Positions 24,310 to 32,195 of a DNA stretch of 32,461 nucleotides are shown here, piece after piece; the first letter of the stretch is position 1; each line of letters opens with the position of its first letter. A program made the position numbers and the translations under genes. This DNA comes from an uncultured bacterium (GTDB taxonomy: Bacteria; Planctomycetota; Phycisphaerae; Phycisphaerales; UBA1924), in the NCBI GenBank assembly GCA_903834785.1, contig CAILKP010000070.1, forward strand, positions 1 to 32,461, read 5' to 3'. The notes below the pieces were generated by a model. That model made no database searches. It saw only the letters and a program-made list of their open reading frames with translations, and was not told the DNA's origin.

Positions 24310-25035
24310 TCATCTGAGGCCCGGAACGTCCGTGACGGACAGGTCTGGTGCGGTGTTCCACTTCGGCTTGAAGTCGGGGCGATCGATGCGGTGGCGAAAG
24401 ACCACCGTGTTGTCAAGGTCAAGATCGCCGCTCCAGATCCATTTGGCGCCCTTGAAATCGTGGACGAAGAAAGGTTCCTTGGGCTGGATACGGTCCTGGG
24501 GGTACTCGACGGCGTTTGCCCAGGAGGTGTCATCAAAGTTGATCTCGAACCAGTCAGCGGGGATGGCCTGGCTCCGCACCTTCGGGCTTGCGGTGTCACG
24601 ATCGATCGGGCCGTGGTGGAAGCACTTTGCCTTCCAACTGGCGCTCGTGACCGTGCCATCGGAGAACTTGAGAATGAAGCCGCAGTCGCCGATCTGACGG
24701 CCGTACTCGCAGCCCGTGGCGGGGTCCGCGTTGTCCTTGGCCAGCACCGCGATCGTCATGGGATACTGGGGGAGAAGATCCACGGTCACGACGTTGTGCG
24801 GGAGGAAGTCGATCGAATCGACCGCCACCGGCTTGCCGTTGATGTACATGACAAACCAGTTGTCTGCGTACATCGCTCCGCGAAGTGTGTCGGCCATGGT
24901 GGGCTTGATGATGCCCCGCTGATCGGAGCGAGGTCGTTTGCCATCGCGGGCCGGTTGGGACGAGAGTACCGCCCCGCCGAGCACGGCAAGGGATGCGGCG
25001 CTGACCAAAGCAAGCGGCTTGAGGCGGCGGTTCAT
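24310..25035 (-). CDS. Exported protein of unknown function, last gene of the phosphoesterase/YHYH operon
   Basis: A 241-aa protein with an N-terminal signal (basic NRRLKPL, then a hydrophobic run to about residue 28). The mature part looks all-beta: DNWFVMYINGKPV and HNVVTVDLLPQYPMTI resemble the jelly-roll start of carbohydrate-binding or concanavalin-like modules. WFEINFDDTSWANA and AKWIWSGDLDLDNTVVFR resemble the sugar-binding-type beta sandwich next to glycosidases, where 'DDSSW' and 'AxWIW' motifs recur. Six Cys/Trp-rich positions suggest an extracellular, disulphide-stabilised fold. I cannot name a family. The ATG overlaps the stop of the upstream phosphoesterase as ATGA, showing translational coupling. 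Its role may be binding to a surface polymer, which is inference. Confidence 0.75.
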   Translation of the reverse strand: MNRRLKPLALVSAASLAVLGGAVLSSQPARDGKRPRSDQRGIIKPTMADTLRGAMYADNWFVMYINGKPVAVDSIDFLPHNVVTVDLLPQYPMTIAVLAKDNADPATGCEYGRQIGDCGFILKFSDGTVTSASWKAKCFHHGPIDRDTASPKVRSQAIPADWFEINFDDTSWANAVEYPQDRIQPKEPFFVHDFKGAKWIWSGDLDLDNTVVFRHRIDRPDFKPKWNTAPDLSVTDVPGLR

Positions 25036-26858
25036 GGGCGGTTCTCGGGTGGGGGCGTGGATGACACCGCGGCGGGGGAGATGGAGTAGGAGTGGACGAT
25101 CGCTGCGTTGGCTTCCCCGGCGGGGCCGCCCGCCCCGCGGCGGTCCGGGTTGCCGCGGCCGTTGGCTTCTGCGGCAGTTGCCAGCGCGGTTCGCACGAAC
25201 TCAACGGTTGTCTTGTCATGCGCGACGCGAACGCGGATGTGGCCTGGGCTTCCGAGCAGGGTGCCTGAGGTGTAGCCGTAGGGTGCGGCGGTGCGCGTGT
25301 TGCCGCGGGGATTGCCCGGCTGCGGCACGCACTGATATACGACACCGTCACGATGGCTGCTGACGTAGAGATGATCGTGCCCGTGGAAGACCGCCGAGAC
25401 GCGGTGTGTGAAGAGCAGGTCGTGGATCGGCATGGCCCAGCCCGGGCGATGCTGGGCGAATCCCGGGGTGCCGTCGGCGTTCTTGCCGCCCCACTCGAAG
25501 AAGGGGGCGGACTCGGCGCCGCCGCGCGACTCGGCCCCGCCCATGCCGCCAACGAGGTGGTGGATGAACACGAAGCGGTACTTTGCCTTCGTGCGCTGGA
25601 GTGTTCCGGCAAGCCAGTCGTACTGCGTGCGGCCGAGGGTGCTGGCCCAACTGCCATCGGTCGGCTGGAGTGGCTCGTCACTTTGCCGCTGACCACCCTC
25701 CCCTCCCCGACCGCCCTGCCCTCCGCCACGGTCGGCTCCGCCGGCCCCGCGATTGCCGCCGCCACCGCCGCGGATGCGCTCGGTCGTGCTCCAGTACGGG
25801 TCGAGCGCGATGAAGAGTGCATCGCCCCACTCGAAGGCGTAGTAGTTTGCGCCCACGCCGTCTCTCATCGCCGTGGCGCCGGAATAGAACGTGTCGCCGC
25901 CGAGCGGCGTCGCGCTGGCGAGCGGCTGCGGGAACCGAATGGTGCGCTGCAGGTAGGACCAGGGGCCGATGTCGTCAGGGCGAGTGCCGGATGTGCCCTT
26001 CTCCCCGTCGTGGTTGCCCAGCACCATGAACAGCGGCACGGAGTGGGCCACGCGGCTGAAGTAGTATCGCTGTGCATCGTACTGGGGCAGCGCGGCTTTG
26101 AAGTCCTGTCCGCGTTTGTCGGTCATGAAGGTGTCGCCCAGGTCGATCATGAAGTCAGGCTTGACCAGTGCGATCGGCGGCAGCATGTTGGCCAGCGTCT
26201 GCTCGTAGAACTTCGGCTCCACACCCTGGTCGAGGTGCGAGTCGGCCTGAATGGTGAAGGTGAACGCACCCCCGGCCGGGCCCCCGCCGGCGGTGTTGCC
26301 GGGCTGCGTGCTCGGCGGTCGCGGCGTGCGGAATGAGAAGTACTCCGTAGCGGCAGAGTCTCCCTGCTCCGCACCGGCCAGGCGGCGGGAGCGCACGCGG
26401 TAGACGTACGCGGTATCAGGAGTCAGCCCGTTGAGTGTGAAGAGCACGGGCACGCCGCCCGGCAGCGGCTGCGTGGGGGTCCTGGAAAGCGCGGCGGAGT
26501 CGTCGCGGCGGAACTCGATGTACCCCTCGTGCGGTGCGGCTTGACCTGGATCCTGCTGGTAGCACGTGACGCTCGCGCAGATTGAATCGCGCATCGGTCT
26601 GGCCAGCACGACATCGATGGCGCGGGCGGGCACTTCCGTCTTGAACGCGGTCATCTCGCTGATCAGGCCGCGGCGCCCGTCGCCGCGGGCAGGGCGGGTC
26701 TGCTCGTCCCGGGTCGGCGACGGCCTTGGGGTCTCGGGCTGCTGTGCCAGCGCGGGCCGGCAGCAGCAGAGGGCCAGTCCCGCTGGCCAGATGAGTATCG
26801 CGACGGCGAGCAGCCTGGTGATGGCTGCGGTGGAGCTTAGGTGGGTGTTGGGTGTCAT
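25032..26858 (-). CDS. Exported metallophosphoesterase 1 (purple-acid-phosphatase-like)
   Basis: 608 aa. The N-terminus has a hydrophobic export signal (about 12-40) containing CCC, so a lipoprotein is possible, although the lipobox is poor. Residues ~75-180 form an Ig/fibronectin-like domain (LNGLTPDTAYVYRVRSRRL) as in purple acid phosphatases. The catalytic domain starts at TIQADSHLD (D206, H208), then DFMIDLGDTF (about 241-242), GNHD (281-284), FIHHLVGG (H433-H434) and FHGHDHLY (492-498), the full di-metal ligand set. A Gly/Arg-rich insertion (about 363-390) splits the domain before the HH motif. It is a paralogue of the first gene of the operon. The ORF starts 18 nt after the YHYH gene's stop. 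The natural substrate is unknown. Confidence 0.9.
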   Translation of the reverse strand: MTPNTHLSSTAAITRLLAVAILIWPAGLALCCCRPALAQQPETPRPSPTRDEQTRPARGDGRRGLISEMTAFKTEVPARAIDVVLARPMRDSICASVTCYQQDPGQAAPHEGYIEFRRDDSAALSRTPTQPLPGGVPVLFTLNGLTPDTAYVYRVRSRRLAGAEQGDSAATEYFSFRTPRPPSTQPGNTAGGGPAGGAFTFTIQADSHLDQGVEPKFYEQTLANMLPPIALVKPDFMIDLGDTFMTDKRGQDFKAALPQYDAQRYYFSRVAHSVPLFMVLGNHDGEKGTSGTRPDDIGPWSYLQRTIRFPQPLASATPLGGDTFYSGATAMRDGVGANYYAFEWGDALFIALDPYWSTTERIRGGGGGNRGAGGADRGGGQGGRGGEGGQRQSDEPLQPTDGSWASTLGRTQYDWLAGTLQRTKAKYRFVFIHHLVGGMGGAESRGGAESAPFFEWGGKNADGTPGFAQHRPGWAMPIHDLLFTHRVSAVFHGHDHLYVSSHRDGVVYQCVPQPGNPRGNTRTAAPYGYTSGTLLGSPGHIRVRVAHDKTTVEFVRTALATAAEANGRGNPDRRGAGGPAGEANAAIVHSYSISPAAVSSTPPPENRP

Positions 26859-26876
26859 GACGTCCTCGCTTGCGTT

Positions 26877-28904
26877 CTACCGGGAAGCCCGTGCGTACTT
26901 GACGTCCAACGTGGCCGTTGCCAGCGTTGTGTCCTTGATCGCCGCCAGCAGCGCATCGCGTGTCAGCGGTGCGGGGAGGGTTCCCGCCGGGGTTCTCGCC
27001 TCCGCCGAGAGGGCGTAGAGCGTGATGGTGTAGGTTTTGTCGCCCGGGCCTTGTGAGCATGGCGGGGCGTAGGCGTTCTTGCGGTTGACGGTGTTCTGAC
27101 CCCAGGAGCCAAGGCTCGCATCGCCGGCTTTGAGCTCACGAGCGGTTGCGGGGAGGTTGGCCAGGATCATGTAGACATGGGTGTCGTTGTCGCGGGTGAT
27201 GTGGTGCATGACGATGGCCAAGGACTTGGTGCCTTCGGGCGGCGTGCCCCACGCCAGGGCGGGGGCACGCGGCGCGGCTTTGCTGTCGCAGGTGCAGTCG
27301 ATGGCGAGGCGGCCGCCGGTGACATCGGTGCTGCTGAGTGAGAAGGATGATGCCGCGGCCTTTGGTGCGGGTGCTGGGTCACCGGCGGGCAACGCCCCCG
27401 GTGGTGCGGCTGGTGGTGCGGCTGGAGGTGCGGGTGGCGGGGGAGTGTCGGCCCCTGGGTTGTTTTCGCGCGGACGGCGTCCGCCGCCACCCTCACCTCG
27501 CTGGCGGTCACCGCCGCCGCCCTGCCTTCGCTGCGGGTTCGCTGCGTCGTAGGTTTCGGTCCGGGCAGCGCCGGTGGGGTCAACGAAGTCGAACACCCAC
27601 TTTCCGTTCTCGAGGCGGTAGTTGACGTAGTGCTTCTTGCCGCCGAGTGTGTACTCCAGCGACCATGCGGCGTCTGTGTCCTTTGCCGCGGCTTTGAAGC
27701 CCGTGATCTTCGCCCCGCGTAGGGGCGGCAGTGCCGCCCGCGGCGAGGCGGCCCTGGGCTGCGGGTCGATCTGGTCTTCCTTGACGGTGACCACGCCGCG
27801 CATGCCGCCGTTGAGATAGGGGTACTTGACGCTGGCGTGGTAGTGGTAGAGGCCTTTTGTGCCGGCGGGTGAGCCCGGGGGCGGGGCAGCGTGATGACCG
27901 TTCATCCAGTCCAGTGGCTCGTGCGAGCCGAGCGGGCAGCACTTGTCCTGATCGGGTCCGTCCGGCTTGGCCGCCGGGTCGAAATAGCCGTAGATCGGGA
28001 AGCCGTCGAGGGCGTAGGCGACGGGCTGGCCTTTTCCGACGTACTTGGCCAGGTGTGTGGGGGCGATGTGGTAGTGGTAGTCATCGGCGCGGCCGCAGTG
28101 TCCTCCGAACTCGTCGAGTTCGCCGGCCAGGAGCGTGTCGGTGCGGCCGTCGTTCTTGATGGGGTTGAAGATCGGGACACCGTTGGCGGCCAGTGCGATG
28201 GCTCCGCGGAAAAGTTGCTGCTTGGCGGACACCGGTTTGTCGGCGAGTTCCGGCCTGAGCGGGATCTGCCAGGCATTGCTGCCGCGGTAGCTCTGCGGCA
28301 GCGGCACCTGCTGCTGCCACGCGGTGATGCCGACCATCAGCGGGTGGGAGAAGGTGAAGGTCGCTTTGGCGAGTTCCGGCCTGGTGCCGGGCGCGGGAGG
28401 CGAGTGGGGGAGTCCGTCGCTGTCGATGTAGAGCCAGCGATCATCCCACCGGGTGCTGACGAAGGGGGCAAAGACGTTGAACGGAGCGGCCTGGATCGGG
28501 GCCTTCGAGGCTGCATCGACCGTGGGCGGCGGCTGGACGGAGGAGGCCGGCTGACCGGCCACGGCGGTGGCGAGCAGCTTGTGTGTTGCGCTGACCTCGT
28601 CGATCCGCCGCTGCGCTTCGGCCCGATCGGCCTCGGCCAGATCTGCCAGAGGGAAGGTGATGACATCGCCGGTTTCGCGCTCGATGCTGACGCGCACGAC
28701 GCCGTTGACTGAGCGTGCGGCCAGGAACGCGCCGCGCACGACCTCGCCGGTTCTAGTGCTGGTCCAGGTGCGGAGCTTCGTCGGATCGAGATGATGGTGG
28801 TCGCCGTGCTGCCCGTCATTGTCCGGGGGATGCGCGGAAGCTGCGCCGGTGCAGGAGAGAGCGATCAGTGCGGCGAGCGTGAGGTGCCTGTGCTTGGGAC
28901 TCAT
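26877..28904 (-). CDS. Exported SHD1-YHYH-PEBP fusion protein
   Basis: 675 aa with a signal peptide (1-24, GAASA then HPP) and a His-rich start (GQHGDHHH). Residues ~42-102 resemble SHD1 (LRTWTSTRTGEVVRGAF to FPLADLAEADR), frequent in planctomycete exported proteins. Residues ~140-375 are a YHYH domain with both hallmark motifs, DDYHYH (275-279) and LYHYH (352-356), plus CGR and PIYGYFDP. A small strand-rich part (about 400-450) and a Gly/Arg- then Pro/Ala-rich linker follow. Residues ~519-675 are a PEBP/YbhB-type domain (LAIVMHHIT, HVYMILANLP, AYAPPCSQGPGDKTYTITLY). The function of YHYH domains is not established. The ATG overlaps the upstream stop as ATGA, with AGGAG upstream. The three-domain fusion is unusual. 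Confidence 0.9.
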   Translation of the reverse strand: MSPKHRHLTLAALIALSCTGAASAHPPDNDGQHGDHHHLDPTKLRTWTSTRTGEVVRGAFLAARSVNGVVRVSIERETGDVITFPLADLAEADRAEAQRRIDEVSATHKLLATAVAGQPASSVQPPPTVDAASKAPIQAAPFNVFAPFVSTRWDDRWLYIDSDGLPHSPPAPGTRPELAKATFTFSHPLMVGITAWQQQVPLPQSYRGSNAWQIPLRPELADKPVSAKQQLFRGAIALAANGVPIFNPIKNDGRTDTLLAGELDEFGGHCGRADDYHYHIAPTHLAKYVGKGQPVAYALDGFPIYGYFDPAAKPDGPDQDKCCPLGSHEPLDWMNGHHAAPPPGSPAGTKGLYHYHASVKYPYLNGGMRGVVTVKEDQIDPQPRAASPRAALPPLRGAKITGFKAAAKDTDAAWSLEYTLGGKKHYVNYRLENGKWVFDFVDPTGAARTETYDAANPQRRQGGGGDRQRGEGGGGRRPRENNPGADTPPPPAPPAAPPAAPPGALPAGDPAPAPKAAASSFSLSSTDVTGGRLAIDCTCDSKAAPRAPALAWGTPPEGTKSLAIVMHHITRDNDTHVYMILANLPATARELKAGDASLGSWGQNTVNRKNAYAPPCSQGPGDKTYTITLYALSAEARTPAGTLPAPLTRDALLAAIKDTTLATATLDVKYARASR

Positions 28905-30718
28905 CGGGCGGGCTCCTGCTGTGTGCCGGGGGTTGGGGCCTTGGATGTGGCCTTGGCCTGGCGCGGGGTCAGCGCGTACTGGTGGACGATGGAGCCGTTG
29001 CGGCCCTGCAGGGCTTCATCGCCGGGGCGGGCTGCGCGGACGTATTCGACCTTGCCTGATGGGTTATCGCCACCGGTGAGGGTGATTCGCAGGTGGCCGG
29101 AGTTCGGGAAGATGTCGCCGCTCTTGTACGCCTCGCGGTTGAACGCGGTGAAGGTCGGATCGGCGGGGTTGGGGCAGGTCTGGTAGATGACGCCATCGAG
29201 TTCCTGACGGGCGTAGAGGTGGTCGTGTCCCTGGAAGAAGACGGTGACCCCGGTGTCACGCATGAGGGCGTGGATCGGCTTTTCCCAGGTGGGCCGGAGT
29301 TGCGCGAAGCGGGCCAGGCCGCGGGCGGGTGTGGCCGGCGCGGCTGGAGCGGCAGCCGGCTGAGTGCCTGGCGCGGCCCCCGGGCGATTTCGGCCTCCCG
29401 CTCCACCTCCGCCCCCTCCGCCCCCTCCACCCCCTCCACCCCCTCCACCCCCTCCACCCCCTCCGCCCGCTCGATCCTGACCGCCCCATTCGTAGTACGG
29501 GGCGACTTCGACCCCGCCGCGGCCGGTGCCGGAGACGTGATGGCTGAAGACGAACTTGAATCTGGCGTTGCTCGTCGTCAGCGTGCTCTGGAGCCACTTG
29601 TACTGCTCATCGCCGAGGGTGATCTGCCAGAGGTCGCGCTGTCCTCGGCCGCCACCGTTGCCGCCACGGGGTGCTGCTGGCGGCTCGGGCTGACGCTGGG
29701 GTTGGGCGGGCGGCTGGATGGCGTCGGCGTTGAGCTGAGCACCATTTTGAGGATCACGCCGGCGTTGCCGCTCGACGGGCTCGCCCTGGCCGTCGCGAGC
29801 GGGGCCGCGGGCACCCGCCTCGTTGTCGACCGCTGCATCGGAGTGCCAGTAGGGGTCGATCACGACGAACAGGGCGTCACCCCACTGCCAGGCGTAGTAG
29901 TCGCGGAGCAGCCCGACATGTTCAACGGGTCTGGAGTTTCCGGAGTAGATTCCACCGGGTGCGGGGAGCGGAAAGAAGGTGGTTCGCGCCTTGCCTGCCA
30001 GGACCGCGAAGTTGTTCGGCGTGCCGTCGAGCAGGTACTTTGCGGCCTGTTCGTGGTTGCCGTTGACGAGCATCAGCGGGGTGCTCCTGCCGACGAGTCC
30101 GAGAAACGACCGCTGGCTTGCATACACGGCGTTGACCGCAGTCTGGCTTTTGTTGCCCTGCTCGATGAGGCGCTCGATGCTGAAGTCATCGCCCATCATG
30201 AAGTGAAAGTCGGGGGTGTCTGCCGCCACGTTGCTCAGGGCGCGGATGTACAAGTCGGGGTCGTACATGCGGCCGGGGCGTTCAGGATGGGAGTCGCCCT
30301 GCACCGTGAAGGTGAAGCTCTGGCCCGGTGGCCTTGCGGTGCGGAAGCTCCCCGACGGTTGCGGCGTCCAGTCGGCAGCTCCCGCGGCACGGAGGACCAC
30401 CCGATAGGCGTACTGGGTGTCGGGGCTCAGGCCGCGAATGTCGACGTGCAGGGGGACGCCGGCGGACAGAGAGAACAACTCGGACTTCTGGTTGAACTCG
30501 CCGCTTGATGGCCCGTACTCGATCCGACCCTGCGCGGTCCGGGCGGAGAGCACGCTGATGACGGCGGTGCGGTCGGAGGGGCAGCCTACGAGCGTGGAGA
30601 ACTCGGACTGTGGTCCGCCGGGCGATGTTCGAGCTCTGCCCTGGGCAAGGGTGGTGGCCGGGACGGACAGAAGCGTGAGCAGACCGAGAGCGGTCGCGAG
30701 TCTGAAGCGGAGTCGCAT
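28901..30718 (-). CDS. Exported metallophosphoesterase 2 with poly-glycine tract
   Basis: 605 aa and the first gene of the operon. A signal peptide (1-26, TTLAQ) precedes a fibronectin-like domain (about 45-127, IRGLSPDTQYAYRVVL). Catalytic motifs are TVQGDSHPE (D142, H144), FMMGDDF (about 174-179), GNHE (220-223, where Glu replaces the more common Asp), FSHHVSG (H393-H394) and FQGHDHLY near 495. A run of about 22 glycines begins at residue 418, encoded by a 9-bp tandem repeat. It lies between the HH motif and the GHDH motif, so the loop is probably disordered. The paralogue MPE1 has a Gly/Arg insertion of similar type but before its HH motif. Both proteins end in similar tails (SIVHQYALTP / AIVHSYSISP). 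The substrate is unknown. Confidence 0.9.
   Translation of the reverse strand: MRLRFRLATALGLLTLLSVPATTLAQGRARTSPGGPQSEFSTLVGCPSDRTAVISVLSARTAQGRIEYGPSSGEFNQKSELFSLSAGVPLHVDIRGLSPDTQYAYRVVLRAAGAADWTPQPSGSFRTARPPGQSFTFTVQGDSHPERPGRMYDPDLYIRALSNVAADTPDFHFMMGDDFSIERLIEQGNKSQTAVNAVYASQRSFLGLVGRSTPLMLVNGNHEQAAKYLLDGTPNNFAVLAGKARTTFFPLPAPGGIYSGNSRPVEHVGLLRDYYAWQWGDALFVVIDPYWHSDAAVDNEAGARGPARDGQGEPVERQRRRDPQNGAQLNADAIQPPAQPQRQPEPPAAPRGGNGGGRGQRDLWQITLGDEQYKWLQSTLTTSNARFKFVFSHHVSGTGRGGVEVAPYYEWGGQDRAGGGGGGGGGGGGGGGGGGGGGGAGGRNRPGAAPGTQPAAAPAAPATPARGLARFAQLRPTWEKPIHALMRDTGVTVFFQGHDHLYARQELDGVIYQTCPNPADPTFTAFNREAYKSGDIFPNSGHLRITLTGGDNPSGKVEYVRAARPGDEALQGRNGSIVHQYALTPRQAKATSKAPTPGTQQEPAR
29401..29470. 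repeat. 9-bp coding minisatellite (CCCCCTCCR)n encoding poly-glycine
   Basis: About six tandem copies of CCCCCTCC(A/G), flanked by degenerate units, encode Gly-Gly-Gly per unit on the minus strand. Each unit is a multiple of three, so gain or loss of copies changes length without breaking the frame. Confidence 0.9.
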
Positions 30719-30758
30719 GACGTTGCGAACGGAGACACAGGCCGGGTATTGCAGGAAT

Positions 30759-30772
30759 GTCTGGAACCAGAC
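30759..30772. promoter_or_regulatory. Palindrome GTCTGG-AA-CCAGAC upstream of the exported operon
   Basis: A perfect 6-bp inverted repeat with a 2-bp centre, 41 nt upstream of the first ATG of the operon (30718). The position suits an operator or a short leader hairpin. No matching -35/-10 boxes are convincing. Confidence 0.3.
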
Positions 30773-30818
30773 GCTGGCGTGCCGGCGGGCGTGCCGCGGC
30801 CGGGTGGGGCGGGTGGGC

Positions 30819-31733
30819 TTAGTTTGCGAATCGGCAGCGGCGGATGCCGAAGTAGACGATGGTCTCGAAGACGAGCATGCCGAGGAAGAGGCCGAGGGTG
30901 GTCGGCATCCAGCGGGTGGTGGTGGCCCAGGTGAAGCCGAAGATGTTCAGGTGCTGGTCGAGCAGCGAGTAGAGATCGAGCAGGCGGGGGTGGAGGGCGG
31001 GGAGCTGGGCCAGGGCGTGGAAGAGCATGGCCAGCAGGCCCGCGGCGAGCCAGCCGGCGGAGGCGTGGGAGACGACCGACCAGGCGACGGGGCGGGTGAT
31101 GCGCCAAGCGCGGCGGGCGCCGAAGGTGCGCAGGCCGATGGTCTCCAGCGAAGTGAGGGCGAGCAGGAGCAGGATGAACACGGGGATGAGCAGCGAGCCG
31201 GAGACCAGCAGGGAGGTATCGGCGACGAGGTAGCGGACGACCGGTGCGGGGGTGACGGGGTCGCCGATCTCGCTGCGGATGGTGGGGCCGTCGGGGTAGA
31301 TGACCAGCGGCGGGGCGAAGGCGGCGTGGACGAGGCCGACGCCGATGGTCAGCAGCAGCGAGGCCAGGAGCAGGTTGGTCCAGAGCAGGGAGCGGTTGCC
31401 GGGTGCGAGCTGCGGCGGGGATGATGGGGAGGCGTTGGGGGCCGCGGAGGCGGTAAGGCGGGTGATGCCGAAGAGGCGGATGGGGCTGGTCAGGGCGAGT
31501 GCGGCGGTGGCGAGCCACGCGCGGAGGATGGCGAGCGGGCGGGGGCGCGGGCTGGCCGGTTCGGCGCGGGAGAGGGCGAGTTGCCAGGGTGAGCCGGTGC
31601 GGCGTTCGGGCAGGGAGGTGGCGGCGGGCGTGCCGCACTCTGGGCAGTTGGTGGTGGGGGGGAGCCCGCCGAGGCGGTAGCCGCAGGATTCGCAGAGAAC
31701 CTCGGACGGGATGGGGAGTGCGGCATCGGGCAC
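30819..31733 (-). CDS. Zinc-ribbon membrane protein of unknown function
   Basis: 304 aa. The N-terminus carries a compact zinc ribbon, LCESCGYRLGG then NCPECG (Cys14, Cys17, Cys30, Cys33), followed by about five hydrophobic helices: LLLASLLLTIGVGLV, LLIPVFILLLLALTSL, SAGWLAAGLLAMLF and LGLFLGMLVFETIVYFGI among them. Proteins with this 'C-x-x-C-G-Y-x-L-x-G-L' ribbon plus membrane helices are common in planctomycetes and have no known function. It lies 100 nt upstream of the exported operon on the same strand and could share a transcript, but the gap and the palindrome suggest a separate promoter. Confidence 0.75.
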   Translation of the reverse strand: MPDAALPIPSEVLCESCGYRLGGLPPTTNCPECGTPAATSLPERRTGSPWQLALSRAEPASPRPRPLAILRAWLATAALALTSPIRLFGITRLTASAAPNASPSSPPQLAPGNRSLLWTNLLLASLLLTIGVGLVHAAFAPPLVIYPDGPTIRSEIGDPVTPAPVVRYLVADTSLLVSGSLLIPVFILLLLALTSLETIGLRTFGARRAWRITRPVAWSVVSHASAGWLAAGLLAMLFHALAQLPALHPRLLDLYSLLDQHLNIFGFTWATTTRWMPTTLGLFLGMLVFETIVYFGIRRCRFAN

Positions 31734-31796
31734 GCGGAAGCGTACCGGTTGCGGGGTGGCCGGGCGTGGTGGGTTGGGCCGCGCGGTGTGGGGCGG

Positions 31797-32195
31797 TTAT
31801 GCGCTGAGGTTGAGCGGGTCGAAGTCGCGGGCGAACTCGCCGATGAAGCCGTTCTGGCCGCGGCGGGTGGTGGCGGCGAGCTGCTCGGCCTGGAGCTGGG
31901 CGCGGCGAGCGGACTGGCGGGCGGCGACTTCGGCATCGCGATTCTGCTGCTCGATACGGGTGCGTTCGGCGGCTTCGCGTTCGAGGCGTTCGGACTCGCG
32001 GGCACGCTGGTCGATGCGTTCCTGCTCGCGACGCTCGGCCTGGGCTTTCTCGGTGAGCTTGCGGTTTTCTTCGGCCTTTTTCAGGGAGGCATCGATGACT
32101 TCGCCGAGGACCTCGGAGTTGCGGGCCTGGGCCAGGGCGGTCAGCAAGCGCGGTGAGAAGCCGGGATCTTCAGATGGTGCGGGTGCGGCGGCCAT
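31797..32195 (-). CDS. Small coiled-coil protein, 132 aa
   Basis: I do not recognise it. Residues ~30-112 are an uninterrupted charged helix rich in Glu, Arg, Gln and Ala (KAEENRKLTEKAQAERREQE and onward), a strong coiled-coil candidate. A short C-terminal tail (NGFIGEFARDFDPLNLSA) looks like a docking peptide. There is no signal peptide, so it is cytoplasmic. It is 63 nt upstream of the zinc-ribbon gene on the same strand. Confidence 0.65.
   Translation of the reverse strand: MAAAPAPSEDPGFSPRLLTALAQARNSEVLGEVIDASLKKAEENRKLTEKAQAERREQERIDQRARESERLEREAAERTRIEQQNRDAEVAARQSARRAQLQAEQLAATTRRGQNGFIGEFARDFDPLNLSA

Noticed and set aside
29401..29470. Possible CRISPR array
   Set aside because: The units are 9 bp with no spacers and encode poly-glycine in frame.
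30586..31638. 350-codon Arg/Pro-rich minus-strand frame
   Set aside because: It is out of frame with the zinc-ribbon membrane protein, which has real Cys motifs and hydrophobic helices; the alternative is a GC artefact.
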